From Ww85 sp963745765 (GTDB lineage Bacteria > Desulfobacterota > Desulfobulbia > Desulfobulbales > Desulfocapsaceae), in contig CAVUYQ010000018.1 in assembly GCA_963745765.1 (NCBI GenBank), positions 1 through 64,000 of the forward strand: a DNA stretch of 64,000 nt, in the 5' to 3' direction. Position numbers and translations under genes: made by a program. Below, one piece after another: positions 26,937 through 36,166 of the stretch (the first letter of the stretch is position 1; every line of letters starts with the position of its first letter). The notes under the pieces were generated by a model, which saw only the letters and a list, made by a program, of their open reading frames with translations, was not told where the DNA came from and made no database searches.

Positions 26937-28391
26937 ATGTGCTCAGATGCGGAAACGATCTTGAAAAAAGGTATTCTCCTGGAAAAGGAGGCTCATTTCA
27001 AACAGGCAAAAGCCATATACGAGGAAATCCTTCAGCATGTCAGCGACGAAACAATCCTTGAAAAGGTTCACTTGAGAATGGAGGATATGGACGACCTGAT
27101 CGCAGAAAAAGCAGTATATCAGCGCATCGACGAAAATGCTAAGCGGGTACTGACGGAAATCGGCATGAACATTGCTGAAAACCAGATTATCATGGATATC
27201 CTCCTGGAAGCTGATGCCATTGATTTCGATAATGAGACAGCTCTTTTTATCCCCCTGAAAAGAAGTTATATCGATCATTGCCTGGAGCAGGTGCCCCGTG
27301 AAATGCCGGGAGATCCTGGAATGAATACTTTCGGCACCGGTGCGACACCTCCTTTTCTCAAGCGGCTTGGCGAAGAAGAACTGCGTCCGGCCAATCGTCA
27401 AGAGTATGAGGAAATAACCCGTTTGGTGGCCGAACAACAAGATGTTGTAACTATTTTCAGTCTGCCGGTGGGCTGCGACAAAAGTATATCACTCTTCGAG
27501 GTGGCTCAGTTAATGGAGGGAGCCTATCAAGGGCTAAAGATGATCACCACCAATACGATGGCTGCAGACGAGGTGACCTTTTTGCGAGGCAAAGAGCACT
27601 GGATCGATGGTACCAGCCTGATTGCATCCTTGACTCTCATGAATAGCATGGTGGAGCCGTTTTTACGAAGTGCGCGCACCGGCAACAATCTTCTGCTGAT
27701 TGACCAGTCGATTGCCGGTGTGTCGGGGCCAGGAAGCCCGGAGTCATTTTTGACGCAGAACCATGCCCAGGTGATGTTCATGATGATTATCGCCCAGACC
27801 GTCAACCCGGGGATTCTGTGCATGCACGGCGGTATTCCCAGTGTGACCGAGGCAGGAGGAAATCTCTCCTACAGTTCACCCCACCAAACTCTCATCAATG
27901 CAGCGCTGGCACGCGTCAACACCTGGGTTACCGGATTCCCTTCCGCTCAGACCGGAGGAAGTACCAGCCTGACCGAACTAATTCCCCAGGCGGTTTACGA
28001 GTCGGAATTGAGCCGCAACTCCTTGCGCAAGTATGGGGTTCATATTTTGCGACATGCCATGGGCGCTCTCGGTAGCCTCAACTTTTTCAGCATGGAAAAA
28101 TTTTTAGAAGATTGCGAGCGTGAACGCCATTCCAGGAAAATTTTTGAAGGCTGCCCCAAGAATATGGGCGTTATACCTCTCTATTTTCCAGGTGACGAAC
28201 AGGCACTTGAGGGCATTCGCGAGATTGCTGAGAAAGGTAATCCCAAGGTTGCTGAGCACACGTTGAGAAATGTAGATTCATTTCGCCAGTGGGAGAAAAT
28301 CATCAACAATGCTGCTGAAAAGAAGCTTTACTGTCCGCAGCTCAACGATACAGTTATAGAGGCAATAAGCGGCGGAAAAATTGTTCAGTGA
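26937..28391 (+). CDS. trimethylamine methyltransferase family (MttB-like, non-pyrrolysine) protein
   Basis: The protein (484 aa) belongs to the MttB superfamily of corrinoid-dependent methyltransferases, for example glycine betaine:corrinoid MtgB. Signatures are NRQEYEEITRLV, GHS-like SIAGVSGPGSPESF and CMHGGIPSVTEAGG. There is no in-frame amber codon, so the pyrrolysine of true MttB is absent and trimethylamine is an unlikely substrate. A helical N-terminal extension (residues 1-60) precedes the usual start. ATG 26937 follows AAGGAA. No corrinoid protein gene is adjacent; a cobalamin adenosyltransferase occurs at 35.5 kb. Confidence 0.88.
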   Translation: MCSDAETILKKGILLEKEAHFKQAKAIYEEILQHVSDETILEKVHLRMEDMDDLIAEKAVYQRIDENAKRVLTEIGMNIAENQIIMDILLEADAIDFDNETALFIPLKRSYIDHCLEQVPREMPGDPGMNTFGTGATPPFLKRLGEEELRPANRQEYEEITRLVAEQQDVVTIFSLPVGCDKSISLFEVAQLMEGAYQGLKMITTNTMAADEVTFLRGKEHWIDGTSLIASLTLMNSMVEPFLRSARTGNNLLLIDQSIAGVSGPGSPESFLTQNHAQVMFMMIIAQTVNPGILCMHGGIPSVTEAGGNLSYSSPHQTLINAALARVNTWVTGFPSAQTGGSTSLTELIPQAVYESELSRNSLRKYGVHILRHAMGALGSLNFFSMEKFLEDCERERHSRKIFEGCPKNMGVIPLYFPGDEQALEGIREIAEKGNPKVAEHTLRNVDSFRQWEKIINNAAEKKLYCPQLNDTVIEAISGGKIVQ

Positions 28392-29018
28392 GGTATTTAT
28401 ATACCAAGCTTCTTTGTGACGTCTTGCAAAATGCCAGCAATGCTGCCGATGATTCGCAGGGCGTGCTCTAAGCTTTCTTTGAAAATAGTAGAAGAACAAA
28501 CAATCTGTTACGATTGCCAGATAGAAGGTCTACAACCTCCTTTATTCCTTCAGCCTTAATTTTCTACTGTGCACCTCCCGAAATGTTCATCATGACAGTC
28601 GGTCTCACCTCTGATCATCCCATCTGAGAACATATCAGGAGACACCTCAAATGACTGCGTTGTTCAATTGGTTAACATTGGCATGAGGCATCTCTATGAA
28701 ATGAGCAGTAGCCATTGCTCCTTTGACAAAAAGTACGATAGTCTACGGTGAGGTTAAAGTTTTGTCCAGACCCACTTAACAGTAGATAAATAGCAGTGAT
28801 ATTTCATGTATCTCTCGTGAAATTATTACCATCTGTCGATAGCAGATGCAACCGCAACCTGTGGTTTCAAATCCTCCAAAGGAAATGCACGCATTAGTTT
28901 ACAATGTTTATCATTGTGAACATCACATCCCCCCCCGTTTTGCTTCATGCCTCGACACTATCTTTGTATCTATATGTAATTAAATAAAATAATACGTGTG
29001 TAAGATTTTTCTTTATAT
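28392..29018. other. long intergenic region
   Basis: No gene is supported in this 0.6-kb AT-rich stretch. A small palindrome ACAATG-TTTAT-CATTGT (28902-28918) could be an operator or hairpin. It could include an activator-binding region for the sigma-54 promoter at its right end. Confidence 0.4.
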
Positions 29019-29034
29019 TGGCACGTTTAATGCT
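29019..29034 (+). promoter_or_regulatory. sigma-54 (-24/-12) promoter
   Basis: TGGCACGTTTAATGCT fits the -24/-12 consensus with exact GG-GC spacing of 12 and a perfect TGGCACG box; only the first T of TTGC is changed. It lies 80 bp before the BMP-family gene and probably drives it and the coupled sensor. Confidence 0.75.
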
Positions 29035-29113
29035 CATAAACAGCAAATCGGAGGGTTCCGGAGAATCGGGATGGAATCGTTACAGGTTAAAACCTTGGAG
29101 ATGGAGAAATCTT

Positions 29114-30091
29114 ATGAAAGTCAAAGTAGTCTTGCTTCTCATCGCCTTTCTCGTTTTAATCGATTGTCAGTCTCATGCCGCACCCGCGCAGACAATGTCA
29201 AAAACCGCCGCTTTTCGGGTTGCCCTCCTGTTGCCGAGAAATAAAGACGCAGATGGCTGGGTCCGTTCCGGTTATCAGGGATTGCTGCTTATCGAAAAGA
29301 AATTGGGGGCTGATATTGCTTATTCCGAAAACGTGCCTGTAGCCGATTTCGAGAAAGTGTTCCGTCAGTATGCCAGTGAAGGGTATGACTTCATTATCGG
29401 GCACGGCAATCAGTTCCTGCCGGCCGCCAAGGTCGTTGCTGCAGAATTTCCCGAAACGGCCTTTGCTCTGGCCGGCAAGTATGGCGGCAATAACATCAAT
29501 CTTGGCGCTCTTTCTCTTCGCGAGGGAGAAATGGGTTATCTGTTCGGGGTCATAGCAGCTATCAAGTCGAAGACAAGACATGTCGGCTACCTCGGGGGGG
29601 AAGATAATGTCAGCCAACAGGAAGCAATCAAATTGTATAAACGTGGTATTGCTGCAACGGACCCATCGGTGAAGGTAACGGTAGATTTTGTGGGCAGCTT
29701 TACCGATACTGAAAAAGCACATCAAATAGCGCAGGCCCAAATCGATTCCGGTGTTGATGTTATTTTTCTCCTGGCTGGTGCAGCCGGTTTGAAGGTATAT
29801 GCCCAGGCCGAACAAGCCGGTATTTACACTTTAGGCTGGATGGAAGACCTGAACCATCTGGCGCCAAAATCCGTCCTCACCAGCAATGTGCAGGAAATTT
29901 CCCAGATGCTGCTGCAAGGTGCAATCCTGGCTAAACAAGGACGTTGGGAAGGCAAACAATACAAATTCGGGATGGCGGAGGGAATGCAGCGTCTGGCTCC
30001 CTTCTATGGGCTGATAACGGCCGAGCAAAAGAGCCGTGTCGATGCAGTGGTGAATGAGTTAATAAAAGGCACCATCAATATCTCGCCATGA
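29114..30091 (+). CDS. BMP-family (Med-like) periplasmic binding protein
   Basis: The protein (325 aa) has an N-terminal signal sequence (MKVKVVLLLIAFLVLI) and a type I periplasmic-binding fold of the basic membrane protein family: DADGWVRSGYQGLL, YDFIIGHGNQFLPA, and GYLGGEDNVS in the second lobe. Such proteins usually bind nucleosides or purines for ABC uptake. Here no permease or ATPase follows. Instead its stop overlaps the start of a Cache sensor (ATGA), which points to a signalling role. ATG 29114 follows GGAGAAA. Confidence 0.9.
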   Translation: MKVKVVLLLIAFLVLIDCQSHAAPAQTMSKTAAFRVALLLPRNKDADGWVRSGYQGLLLIEKKLGADIAYSENVPVADFEKVFRQYASEGYDFIIGHGNQFLPAAKVVAAEFPETAFALAGKYGGNNINLGALSLREGEMGYLFGVIAAIKSKTRHVGYLGGEDNVSQQEAIKLYKRGIAATDPSVKVTVDFVGSFTDTEKAHQIAQAQIDSGVDVIFLLAGAAGLKVYAQAEQAGIYTLGWMEDLNHLAPKSVLTSNVQEISQMLLQGAILAKQGRWEGKQYKFGMAEGMQRLAPFYGLITAEQKSRVDAVVNELIKGTINISP

Positions 30092-31782
30092 AAAAATCCC
30101 AATCCCCTTCCATTATAAAACAGTTTACCACGCTGCTTATTGGCACGGTGGTAGTGAGTTTGTTTGTAATCGGGGGGATTTTGATCTACGTCAGTTTCCT
30201 GGCCCAATCAAATCAATTAAAAATTACCCAACAGATATCCGCGCAGGTGGTGGCCGAAAAAGTTAATGCCTATTTTGATGACCTGCTAAGAAAACTTACC
30301 TACCTGGCGCGGGTGCGCGGCTTTACCACCTTTGACGTCACCGCACAACGTGACCTCTTGAATGGACTGCTCTATCACAATAACGCCTATGAAATGGTTG
30401 GAATTACGGACCACACAGGGCATCTGCAGATGGCTGTCTCGAGAGGGAATGAAACCGCTCCCCGGGAATGGGGCGACACCCTGCCGTTCCGACGCGCCTT
30501 TGGGGGACAGGAAGATTTTATCGGCCCGGTTGAATTTTTGTCCCATTCTCCTTTTCCCGTGCTCACCTTCGCGGTGCCCGTACGGGATGATCAGAATAAC
30601 GTCGATGGCATGTTATTTGCCCATATCAACCTGAAATTCATATGGGCCATCCTGGATGAAATAAAAGCGGGCGAGGATGGCTACATCTATATACTCAGCC
30701 CGCGGCAGATATTAATCGCTCAATCCGGGAGCAACCCGGAACAGGCCACCCATGAAGATATCTCAAAGAGCCCGCTTGGCGCCGTATTATCCGGGCTATC
30801 CCAGGAACCGGGGATTTATCGCGGGTTGCGGGGTAAAAAGGTGTTTGGTACCAAAATCAGAATTACCAGCAACAGCTGGTACGCGGTGGTTGAAATACCG
30901 GTAACTGAAGCCTATACCCCGTTGATCATCCAACTCTTTGTGATGATCGGGGGCCTGATTATCAGTATCATCATCCTGGCAAGAATCAGCCTGGCAATGG
31001 CGCAGAAAGCCACCCGGCCCCTGGCGTATTTGACCGACGCGGCAACCCGGTTAAGTCGTGGCGAGTTGGAAACGCGTGTGCTGATTGAGCAAGAGAACGA
31101 GTTCAAGGTCCTCGCGGATGCGTTCAATCACATGGCGGCAACATTGGACAATACCATCAATCAGTTGCAACAGGATATTAAGAAACGAAAACAGGCCGAA
31201 TTCGCCTTGCGGGAATCCGAGACGCGTTTTTCGACGATATTTCACTCCAGCCCGCTCGGCACGAATATCTTCAGGTTTTCTGATAGTCACCCCCTTGATG
31301 TCAACAATGCTTTCCTTGAAATAACCGGTTATTCACGTGATGAATTTATGGCTCATACAGCAGAGGAGTTACATCTGTTCGTGAACCCGGATGATTTCAC
31401 CGGTTGGATTAAGAAGCTCTCTGAAGAAGGCCAAACGCTGAGCCAGGACACAAAAATATATCAAAAAACGGGCGAGATCAGGGATGTTTTGGCCTCGCTG
31501 GAAATAATTTATATTGAAGGAATACCAACCGGATTGATGGTTATTGCGGATATCACCGAACGCAAGAAGGCGGAGGAAAAAATAAAAAGCCTGAACGTAA
31601 ATTTGGAGGAGCGTGTCAACGAACGTACAGAAAGCCTGAATAAAGTTGTAAACTCCATGGTCGGACGTGAGTTGCGTATGGTTGAGCTAAAACAAGTGAT
31701 CACGAAATTGGAGATGCAGCTGAAAGACGCTGGTATGAAACCAGCTACTGATTTATTATCAGCTCCGAATGATGAGAGGTAA
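30088..31782 (+). CDS. membrane sensor with Cache, HAMP and PAS domains
   Basis: The protein (564 aa) has TM1 at about 13-38, an extracytoplasmic dCache-like domain to about 278, TM2 (279-304), HAMP (304-356), PAS (about 370-490, ending ADITERKKAEE) and a C-terminal coiled coil. There is no histidine kinase, GGDEF, EAL or methyl-accepting domain, so the output must come from a partner. The start overlaps the BMP gene by 4 bp, suggesting the binding protein presents ligand to this sensor, as LuxP does to LuxQ (inference). Confidence 0.9.
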   Translation: MKKSQSPSIIKQFTTLLIGTVVVSLFVIGGILIYVSFLAQSNQLKITQQISAQVVAEKVNAYFDDLLRKLTYLARVRGFTTFDVTAQRDLLNGLLYHNNAYEMVGITDHTGHLQMAVSRGNETAPREWGDTLPFRRAFGGQEDFIGPVEFLSHSPFPVLTFAVPVRDDQNNVDGMLFAHINLKFIWAILDEIKAGEDGYIYILSPRQILIAQSGSNPEQATHEDISKSPLGAVLSGLSQEPGIYRGLRGKKVFGTKIRITSNSWYAVVEIPVTEAYTPLIIQLFVMIGGLIISIIILARISLAMAQKATRPLAYLTDAATRLSRGELETRVLIEQENEFKVLADAFNHMAATLDNTINQLQQDIKKRKQAEFALRESETRFSTIFHSSPLGTNIFRFSDSHPLDVNNAFLEITGYSRDEFMAHTAEELHLFVNPDDFTGWIKKLSEEGQTLSQDTKIYQKTGEIRDVLASLEIIYIEGIPTGLMVIADITERKKAEEKIKSLNVNLEERVNERTESLNKVVNSMVGRELRMVELKQVITKLEMQLKDAGMKPATDLLSAPNDER

Positions 31783-31852
31783 AAAAAGATTTGCCGCTCA
31801 GAGCTTTCGATCTTACCCAAACAACCCACTGTTGGAAACATCAGGTTTCTCT

Positions 31853-31969
31853 TTCAAGATAAAGGCATACGAGAAATTTTATCGCAGGCGTATGGTTAAT
31901 ATCCCGAGGATAAAATTTCGAGCATAACGCAGAGATCGGACGAAAAGGCGATTATGCAAGCTGGCCTTA
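31853..31969. repeat. dispersed palindromic repeat B, copy 1
   Basis: This 117-bp sequence recurs inverted at 62139-62254 with roughly 90 percent identity by eye. It contains an imperfect internal palindrome built on CGAGAAATTTTATCG and GAGGATAAAATTTCGAG. It lies just downstream of the sensor gene. Confidence 0.8.
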
Positions 31970-32159
31970 TTTTCTAGTCCACTTACCCCATACTTCCACA
32001 ACAAATAACACGCACTGTATAAACCAGTGTTTTTTCACATTAACATTACCAATTCAAATATCTTATTTTCTCTAATATTTCTAAATTTTATCTTGCTACT
32101 GATTGAAATTCAAACAGGAGAGTTATCCAATTGAGTCTTAAATTCTACAATTTCATACA

Positions 32160-32573
32160 TTATCGGTCTTTCTTCATTTTCTCCATTTCCTTCCGGAGTT
32201 TCTCCTCTATACCGCCATGCATATCCTGCCGTTTCTTTTTGAGATCCGCCTGGATCTCTTCAACCTTTTTGTCCATATCTTTTTTCTTTGCCATGAACGC
32301 TTCAAGTTCTTTGGACAGGTTATCCCCTTTTTTTGTCTCCCGAGGCAGTTTCTCTATTTCCAGGTGATCGACAATCCCGAGTTTGATTGAAAAGGGATCT
32401 TCGGATAGCTCGATGATGCCGCGTTTGTCCAGGTTTCGACAGGTTGCAAGACCTGATTCAACCGATATATCAAGAGTGGAACATACCTCTTCGATCGTTG
32501 GCGGGGAGTGTTTTTTATGGTGAAGGATTCTTATGGCGGCAACGAGCAGGTGGGCTTCATGATACGGGTCCAT
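32160..32573 (-). CDS. small winged-helix-like protein with coiled-coil tail
   Basis: The protein (137 aa) has an N-terminal helix-turn-helix-like part (AAIRILHHKKHSPPTIEEVCSTLDIS, with DKRGIIEL as a wing) followed by a charged coiled coil (about 85-137). It could be a small DNA-binding or adaptor protein. No named family is recognised. Its neighbours on either side are unrelated. Confidence 0.65.
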   Translation of the reverse strand: MDPYHEAHLLVAAIRILHHKKHSPPTIEEVCSTLDISVESGLATCRNLDKRGIIELSEDPFSIKLGIVDHLEIEKLPRETKKGDNLSKELEAFMAKKKDMDKKVEEIQADLKKKRQDMHGGIEEKLRKEMEKMKKDR

Positions 32574-32873
32574 CCCAGACCTCCTATAGGTGAAGAAAAA
32601 TAGCCAGCTATTGCAGCGAGAGTTTTTAGTCGTTCACTACTGCCGGATTGGAAGAAGATTATAACACTGACGCATTTATTGCTGTTATTACCGCAATCGA
32701 TGTATGCGGGCAAGACAATCCTGACAGAAGAACAGCAAGAGCAATGTTTGTGTGAGCATATGACGGCGGGGAATAAATGCTTATGGTAAAGTCTCATGAC
32801 AATAACAACACCCCTGAAAATAAGATCTGGATCGAAAAGGTATGGTATGCAATAACTGCGCGAGAGGTGGTAC
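32574..32873. other. divergent intergenic region
   Basis: There are 300 bp between two small divergent genes. Overlapping frames here are antisense shadows; no motif is apparent. Confidence 0.4.
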
Positions 32874-33230
32874 ATGAAACTCATTTTTGTCTATAACGCT
32901 GATAGCGGTCTTGCCAATACCATAAAGGATATCGGGCAAAAACTGTTTGCTCCGCAGACTTATGACTGCCTCCTGTGCAGCCTGACTCACGGCACCTTTC
33001 GCGAGAATCCGGAATGGAAATCCTTTCGTCAGAAGGCAAATACGCAGATGCTCTTTCTTCATCGTGATGAATTCGAACAGCAGTACGATACAAAACTCGA
33101 ATATCCGGTGATCCTGAAAGAGGGTGATTCCCTTGAGGTTGCTGTCTCAAAGGAGCAGATGGCCGCGTTTGCAACACTTGACGATCTGATTGGGGCGGTC
33201 AAAAGTATCGAAGGGCAGGCCGGCTCATAA
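32874..33230 (+). CDS. conserved-looking protein of unknown function, 118 aa
   Basis: The protein starts MKLIFVYNADSGLANTIKDIGQKL and continues with CLLCSLTHGTF and FLHRDEFEQQY. It is soluble and compact, and the motif YDCLLCSLTHG with paired cysteines is distinctive. I do not recognise a function. GAGAGGTGG precedes the ATG, and the next gene follows after 13 bp, so they form an operon. Confidence 0.7.
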   Translation: MKLIFVYNADSGLANTIKDIGQKLFAPQTYDCLLCSLTHGTFRENPEWKSFRQKANTQMLFLHRDEFEQQYDTKLEYPVILKEGDSLEVAVSKEQMAAFATLDDLIGAVKSIEGQAGS

Positions 33231-33243
33231 GAGGTTATTGAGG

Positions 33244-33630
33244 ATGAGATTAGCTTTATTCACGATAGTGTTCCTGCTGACTATGTACGTTGAGGTGTTT
33301 GCGGGCGAAGCCGATGTGGTGAAGGTGGAAGCCGTTGCCCGTGGCAACGGGGAGTACCTCTTAGATGTGACCGTTCTGCACAGGGATGAAGGCTGGAATC
33401 ACTATGCCGATAAATGGGAAGTACTGGCTCCGGACGGTTCTGTCCTGGGGACAAGAACGCTGCTGCACCCCCATGTCGAGGAGCAGCCCTTTACACGAAG
33501 CCTTTCCGGGGTGATAATTCCCGAGAATATCAGGGAAGTCACCATCCGCGCCCACGATTCAGTGCACGAATATGGTGGTCAAAACGATGAGAGTCGTGCT
33601 CCCCTGAATCTCAAAACAACGAAGGAGTAA
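33244..33630 (+). CDS. putative periplasmic protein of unknown function
   Basis: The protein (128 aa) has a clear signal peptide (MRLALFTIVFLLTMYVEVFAG) and a beta-rich mature part (YLLDVTVLHRDEGWNHYADKWE, HPHVEEQPFTRSL). Histidines are frequent, which could mean metal binding, but this is only inference. ATG 33244 was chosen because the signal peptide begins there. Confidence 0.7.
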   Translation: MRLALFTIVFLLTMYVEVFAGEADVVKVEAVARGNGEYLLDVTVLHRDEGWNHYADKWEVLAPDGSVLGTRTLLHPHVEEQPFTRSLSGVIIPENIREVTIRAHDSVHEYGGQNDESRAPLNLKTTKE

Positions 33631-33654
33631 ACCAGCAGCTGCTCCTTCGTTGTT
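33615..33654 (+). terminator. hairpin terminator overlapping the stop codon
   Basis: AACAACGAAGGAG (33615-33627) pairs perfectly with CTCCTTCGTTGTT (33642-33654). The stop codon of the periplasmic protein lies in the loop. It separates this unit from the convergent dehydrogenase. Confidence 0.65.
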
Positions 33655-33685
33655 CACCTCAAAGGTTTCAGAGATCCTTCCTTTT

Positions 33686-34966
33686 CTACCAGTAGCGCAT
33701 GGCGCCTTTGAAGAGTTTGGCAAGTTCCTCGGCTCCGACCGGTTTTGGCGAGAGCTTGGTAACCCGGTGCTGGGGCAGGGTGCCTTCCACGAGCTTGGGG
33801 ATGTCAGCCTCGGTGAAGCCGACATCCTTGAGTCCGTTCGGGATGTTGAAGCGCTTGAAATAGCCGATCATCGTGGCGGCCAGCAGTTCCCCGGCGTCAG
33901 CCTCTTTCACCCCGTCAATATCGGCTCCGAGTGCGGTCGCGGCTTCCAGGTGACGCTTCGGGTTTGACGATCCGGTAAAGCGAAAAACCGAAGGCGCATT
34001 CAGGGCAACCGAGATGCCGTGCGGGATGATCGGATGGTCGGAAATGTAGCCGGGAGCAATGTATTCCCGGACCATTCCCGAAACCGGATAGGACATGCCG
34101 TGCGGCAGATGGACGCCGGCATTGCCAAAGCCGACGCCGGCAAAGGCGGCAGCAAGAGCCATCATGCCCCGCGCTTCCTCGTTTCCCGGTTCCTCGACGG
34201 CGGTGATAAAATTGGCTGCCATGATTTGCATGGCTTTGATAGCCCACATATCACTGATAGGGTTCGCTCCCTGGTAGGCGGGCCGGTAAACAGGGCGTTC
34301 CGGCAGAGGCCTGCTGGTATAGGGAATAGCGGTATATGACTCGACGGCGTGGGTGAGGATATCGAGAGCGGTTGAGGCGGTGATCATGGGCGGCATGCTG
34401 ATGGTATTGAGCGGATCGACAATGCCGAGAGTCGGTTTCAGCAACCGTGAGGCGATACCCGTTTTGACATGCATCGATTCCAGATCAAAAATTGCCACAC
34501 CTGTCGTTTCACTGCCGGTACCCGCTGTCGTCGGTATGGCAAACAGCGGTTTTAACCGGCCCGGGATCGGCCGCCCCTTGCCGATGGGCGCGTTGACATA
34601 GAGGAGAAAGTCATCGGTCGGATAGGTTGAATACAGGTTTGCCGCCTTGGCTGTGTCGATAACCGAACCGCCGCCGAGCGCCACAAATGAATCAACCTTG
34701 TGTTTTTCGGCATAGGCGATTGCCTGTTTGAATGATTCATCAGTCGGCTCGACCCGCACCTGGTCATAAAATATATAATCGACCCCTTCAGCTTCCAGAG
34801 AGTCTATGACGGTCTTTGTCATCGGCAGTTTGGCAATATTCGGGTCGGTCAGAAACATGGTCTTCTTTACCCCGAGATCTTTCAGGTCCATGCCGATCTC
34901 TGCGGTAACACCACGTCCGAAACGGATATTCGATGCTGCCATTTCAAAGCCAATTTCATGGGGCAT
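33686..34966 (-). CDS. iron-containing alcohol dehydrogenase (hydroxyacid-oxoacid transhydrogenase-like)
   Basis: The protein (426 aa) is a group III Fe-dependent dehydrogenase. It shows the NAD-binding GGGSVIDTAKAANL, AIPTTAGTGSETT, and metal ligands in DILTHAVESYT and GNAGVHLPHGMSYP...PHG. The insert YRPAYQGANPISDMWA and the overall length resemble ADHFE1/HOT, which transfers hydride between 4-hydroxybutyrate and 2-oxoglutarate. An ordinary alcohol or lactaldehyde role is equally possible. It seems to be a single-gene unit. Confidence 0.9.
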   Translation of the reverse strand: MPHEIGFEMAASNIRFGRGVTAEIGMDLKDLGVKKTMFLTDPNIAKLPMTKTVIDSLEAEGVDYIFYDQVRVEPTDESFKQAIAYAEKHKVDSFVALGGGSVIDTAKAANLYSTYPTDDFLLYVNAPIGKGRPIPGRLKPLFAIPTTAGTGSETTGVAIFDLESMHVKTGIASRLLKPTLGIVDPLNTISMPPMITASTALDILTHAVESYTAIPYTSRPLPERPVYRPAYQGANPISDMWAIKAMQIMAANFITAVEEPGNEEARGMMALAAAFAGVGFGNAGVHLPHGMSYPVSGMVREYIAPGYISDHPIIPHGISVALNAPSVFRFTGSSNPKRHLEAATALGADIDGVKEADAGELLAATMIGYFKRFNIPNGLKDVGFTEADIPKLVEGTLPQHRVTKLSPKPVGAEELAKLFKGAMRYW

Positions 34967-35293
34967 TACGTCCTCCTCCTTTCCTGTTTGTTTCTTCGTT
35001 AATATACCGGTTAATGCTAATTACCCGGTCAACGCATGAACTGTACATAGCAAAAGCATGGTGCTGTCTGCAGCGGGATAGTTTTGCGTTACGGTATGGT
35101 CTTCACCTGTTTTCACCTAACGGTTTCATTTCCTGCAGATTGTTTGAGGTTCTGTTGAAACAAGAAAATTATTAAAGTTATTCTAATCGTTTTTGTCATG
35201 TCTTTCCAGATAAAGCGGTCCCGTCTGGCACCGCTGCCTTTTTTATCGGGTAAAAGCGGTTGGTGCTTAACAGAGGTTGGAAGAGTATTATAA
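34967..35293. other. intergenic region upstream of the dehydrogenase
   Basis: No gene is supported. The GGAGGAGG ribosome-binding site of the dehydrogenase lies at the left edge; the rest, up to repeat A, shows nothing clear. Confidence 0.4.
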
Positions 35294-35458
35294 TTGATGG
35301 CGTCGTAAAAACTTCGATCTACTGCGTTGTGGAACTTTTTCCGGCACTCGGCATACTACCTGTATGCCTTCGCACCTGAAAAACTACCACTCCTTGTTTA
35401 TCTGTGTTTTTACTTAGCCATCTTTTGGAGTGCAATAGACTTTTTACGAGTATGTCAT
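35294..35458. repeat. dispersed palindromic repeat A, copy 3
   Basis: This 165-bp copy is nearly identical to copy 1 (356-520), including the TTGATGGCGTCGTAAAAA end, the central GGCATAC/GTATGCC hairpin and the TTTTTACGAG end. It ends about 40 bp before the cobO start and could provide or disrupt its promoter. Confidence 0.8.
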
Positions 35459-35499
35459 AATTGAGAGTATTCACCACACTTCAGCACAGGGAAAAAATC

Positions 35500-36057
35500 A
35501 TGGAAATAACCAAGTTGGTACCGAAAAGACGGCAAGGCCTTGTTGTTGTCCTGACCGGAAATGGCAAAGGAAAAACGACCAGCAGCATGGGGATGGTCTT
35601 ACGGGCGGTCGGACACGGCATGAACGTCTGCGTTATCCAGTTCATGAAGGGCGATCTCTATTCCGGGGAATGGGACGGGGTTAAACTGCTTGGCTCGCAG
35701 GTGGACTTCACCTCAACCGGTAAAGGCTTCTGCGGCATTCAGGGCAACCCTTACCCGCATTCTGAACATCGGAAAAACGCCCAGGATGCAATTGAACTGG
35801 TGCACGAGAAAATGAATTCCGGTTCCTTTGATCTCCTGATCCTTGACGAGATCAACAATGCCCTGCAGCTCAAGCTGGTTGATCTGACGCAGGTACTTGG
35901 TATTCTCGATAATAGACCCGAACAGCTGCACCTGGTGTTGACAGGGAGGGATGCTCATCCCGAGGTGATTGAGCAGGCGGATACGGTAAGTGAGGTCAAC
36001 GAAATCAAGCACGCCTATCGCAAGGATATAGAACCTCAGCCCGGTATTGACTATTAG
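35500..36057 (+). CDS. cobO: cob(I)alamin adenosyltransferase, CobO/BtuR type
   Basis: The protein (185 aa) makes adenosylcobalamin from cob(I)alamin and ATP. It carries the modified P-loop GNGKGKTTSSMG, VIQFMKGD, LILDEINNAL and LTGRDAHPEVIEQAD, all diagnostic of CobO. ATG 35500 follows AGGGA. No other cobalamin genes are adjacent, so it may serve salvage for corrinoid enzymes such as the methyltransferase at 26.9 kb (inference). Confidence 0.93.
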   Translation: MEITKLVPKRRQGLVVVLTGNGKGKTTSSMGMVLRAVGHGMNVCVIQFMKGDLYSGEWDGVKLLGSQVDFTSTGKGFCGIQGNPYPHSEHRKNAQDAIELVHEKMNSGSFDLLILDEINNALQLKLVDLTQVLGILDNRPEQLHLVLTGRDAHPEVIEQADTVSEVNEIKHAYRKDIEPQPGIDY

Positions 36058-36166
36058 CCGCGCACTAATGAATGTATCGATAATACAGGTAAAACATTCA
36101 AATATATAGGGTGCCTTGAATAGAGAGGCTGTCTCAATGTCTAAACGAAGGGAAAGAGACAGGTCA

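Noticed and set aside
28673..28690. TTGGCATGAGGCATC as a sigma-54 promoter
   Set aside because: The -12 element lacks the essential GC at the right place.
30088..31782. Idea that repeat B truncated the sensor gene
   Set aside because: The stop codon is about 70 bp before the repeat and the coiled-coil C-terminus looks natural.
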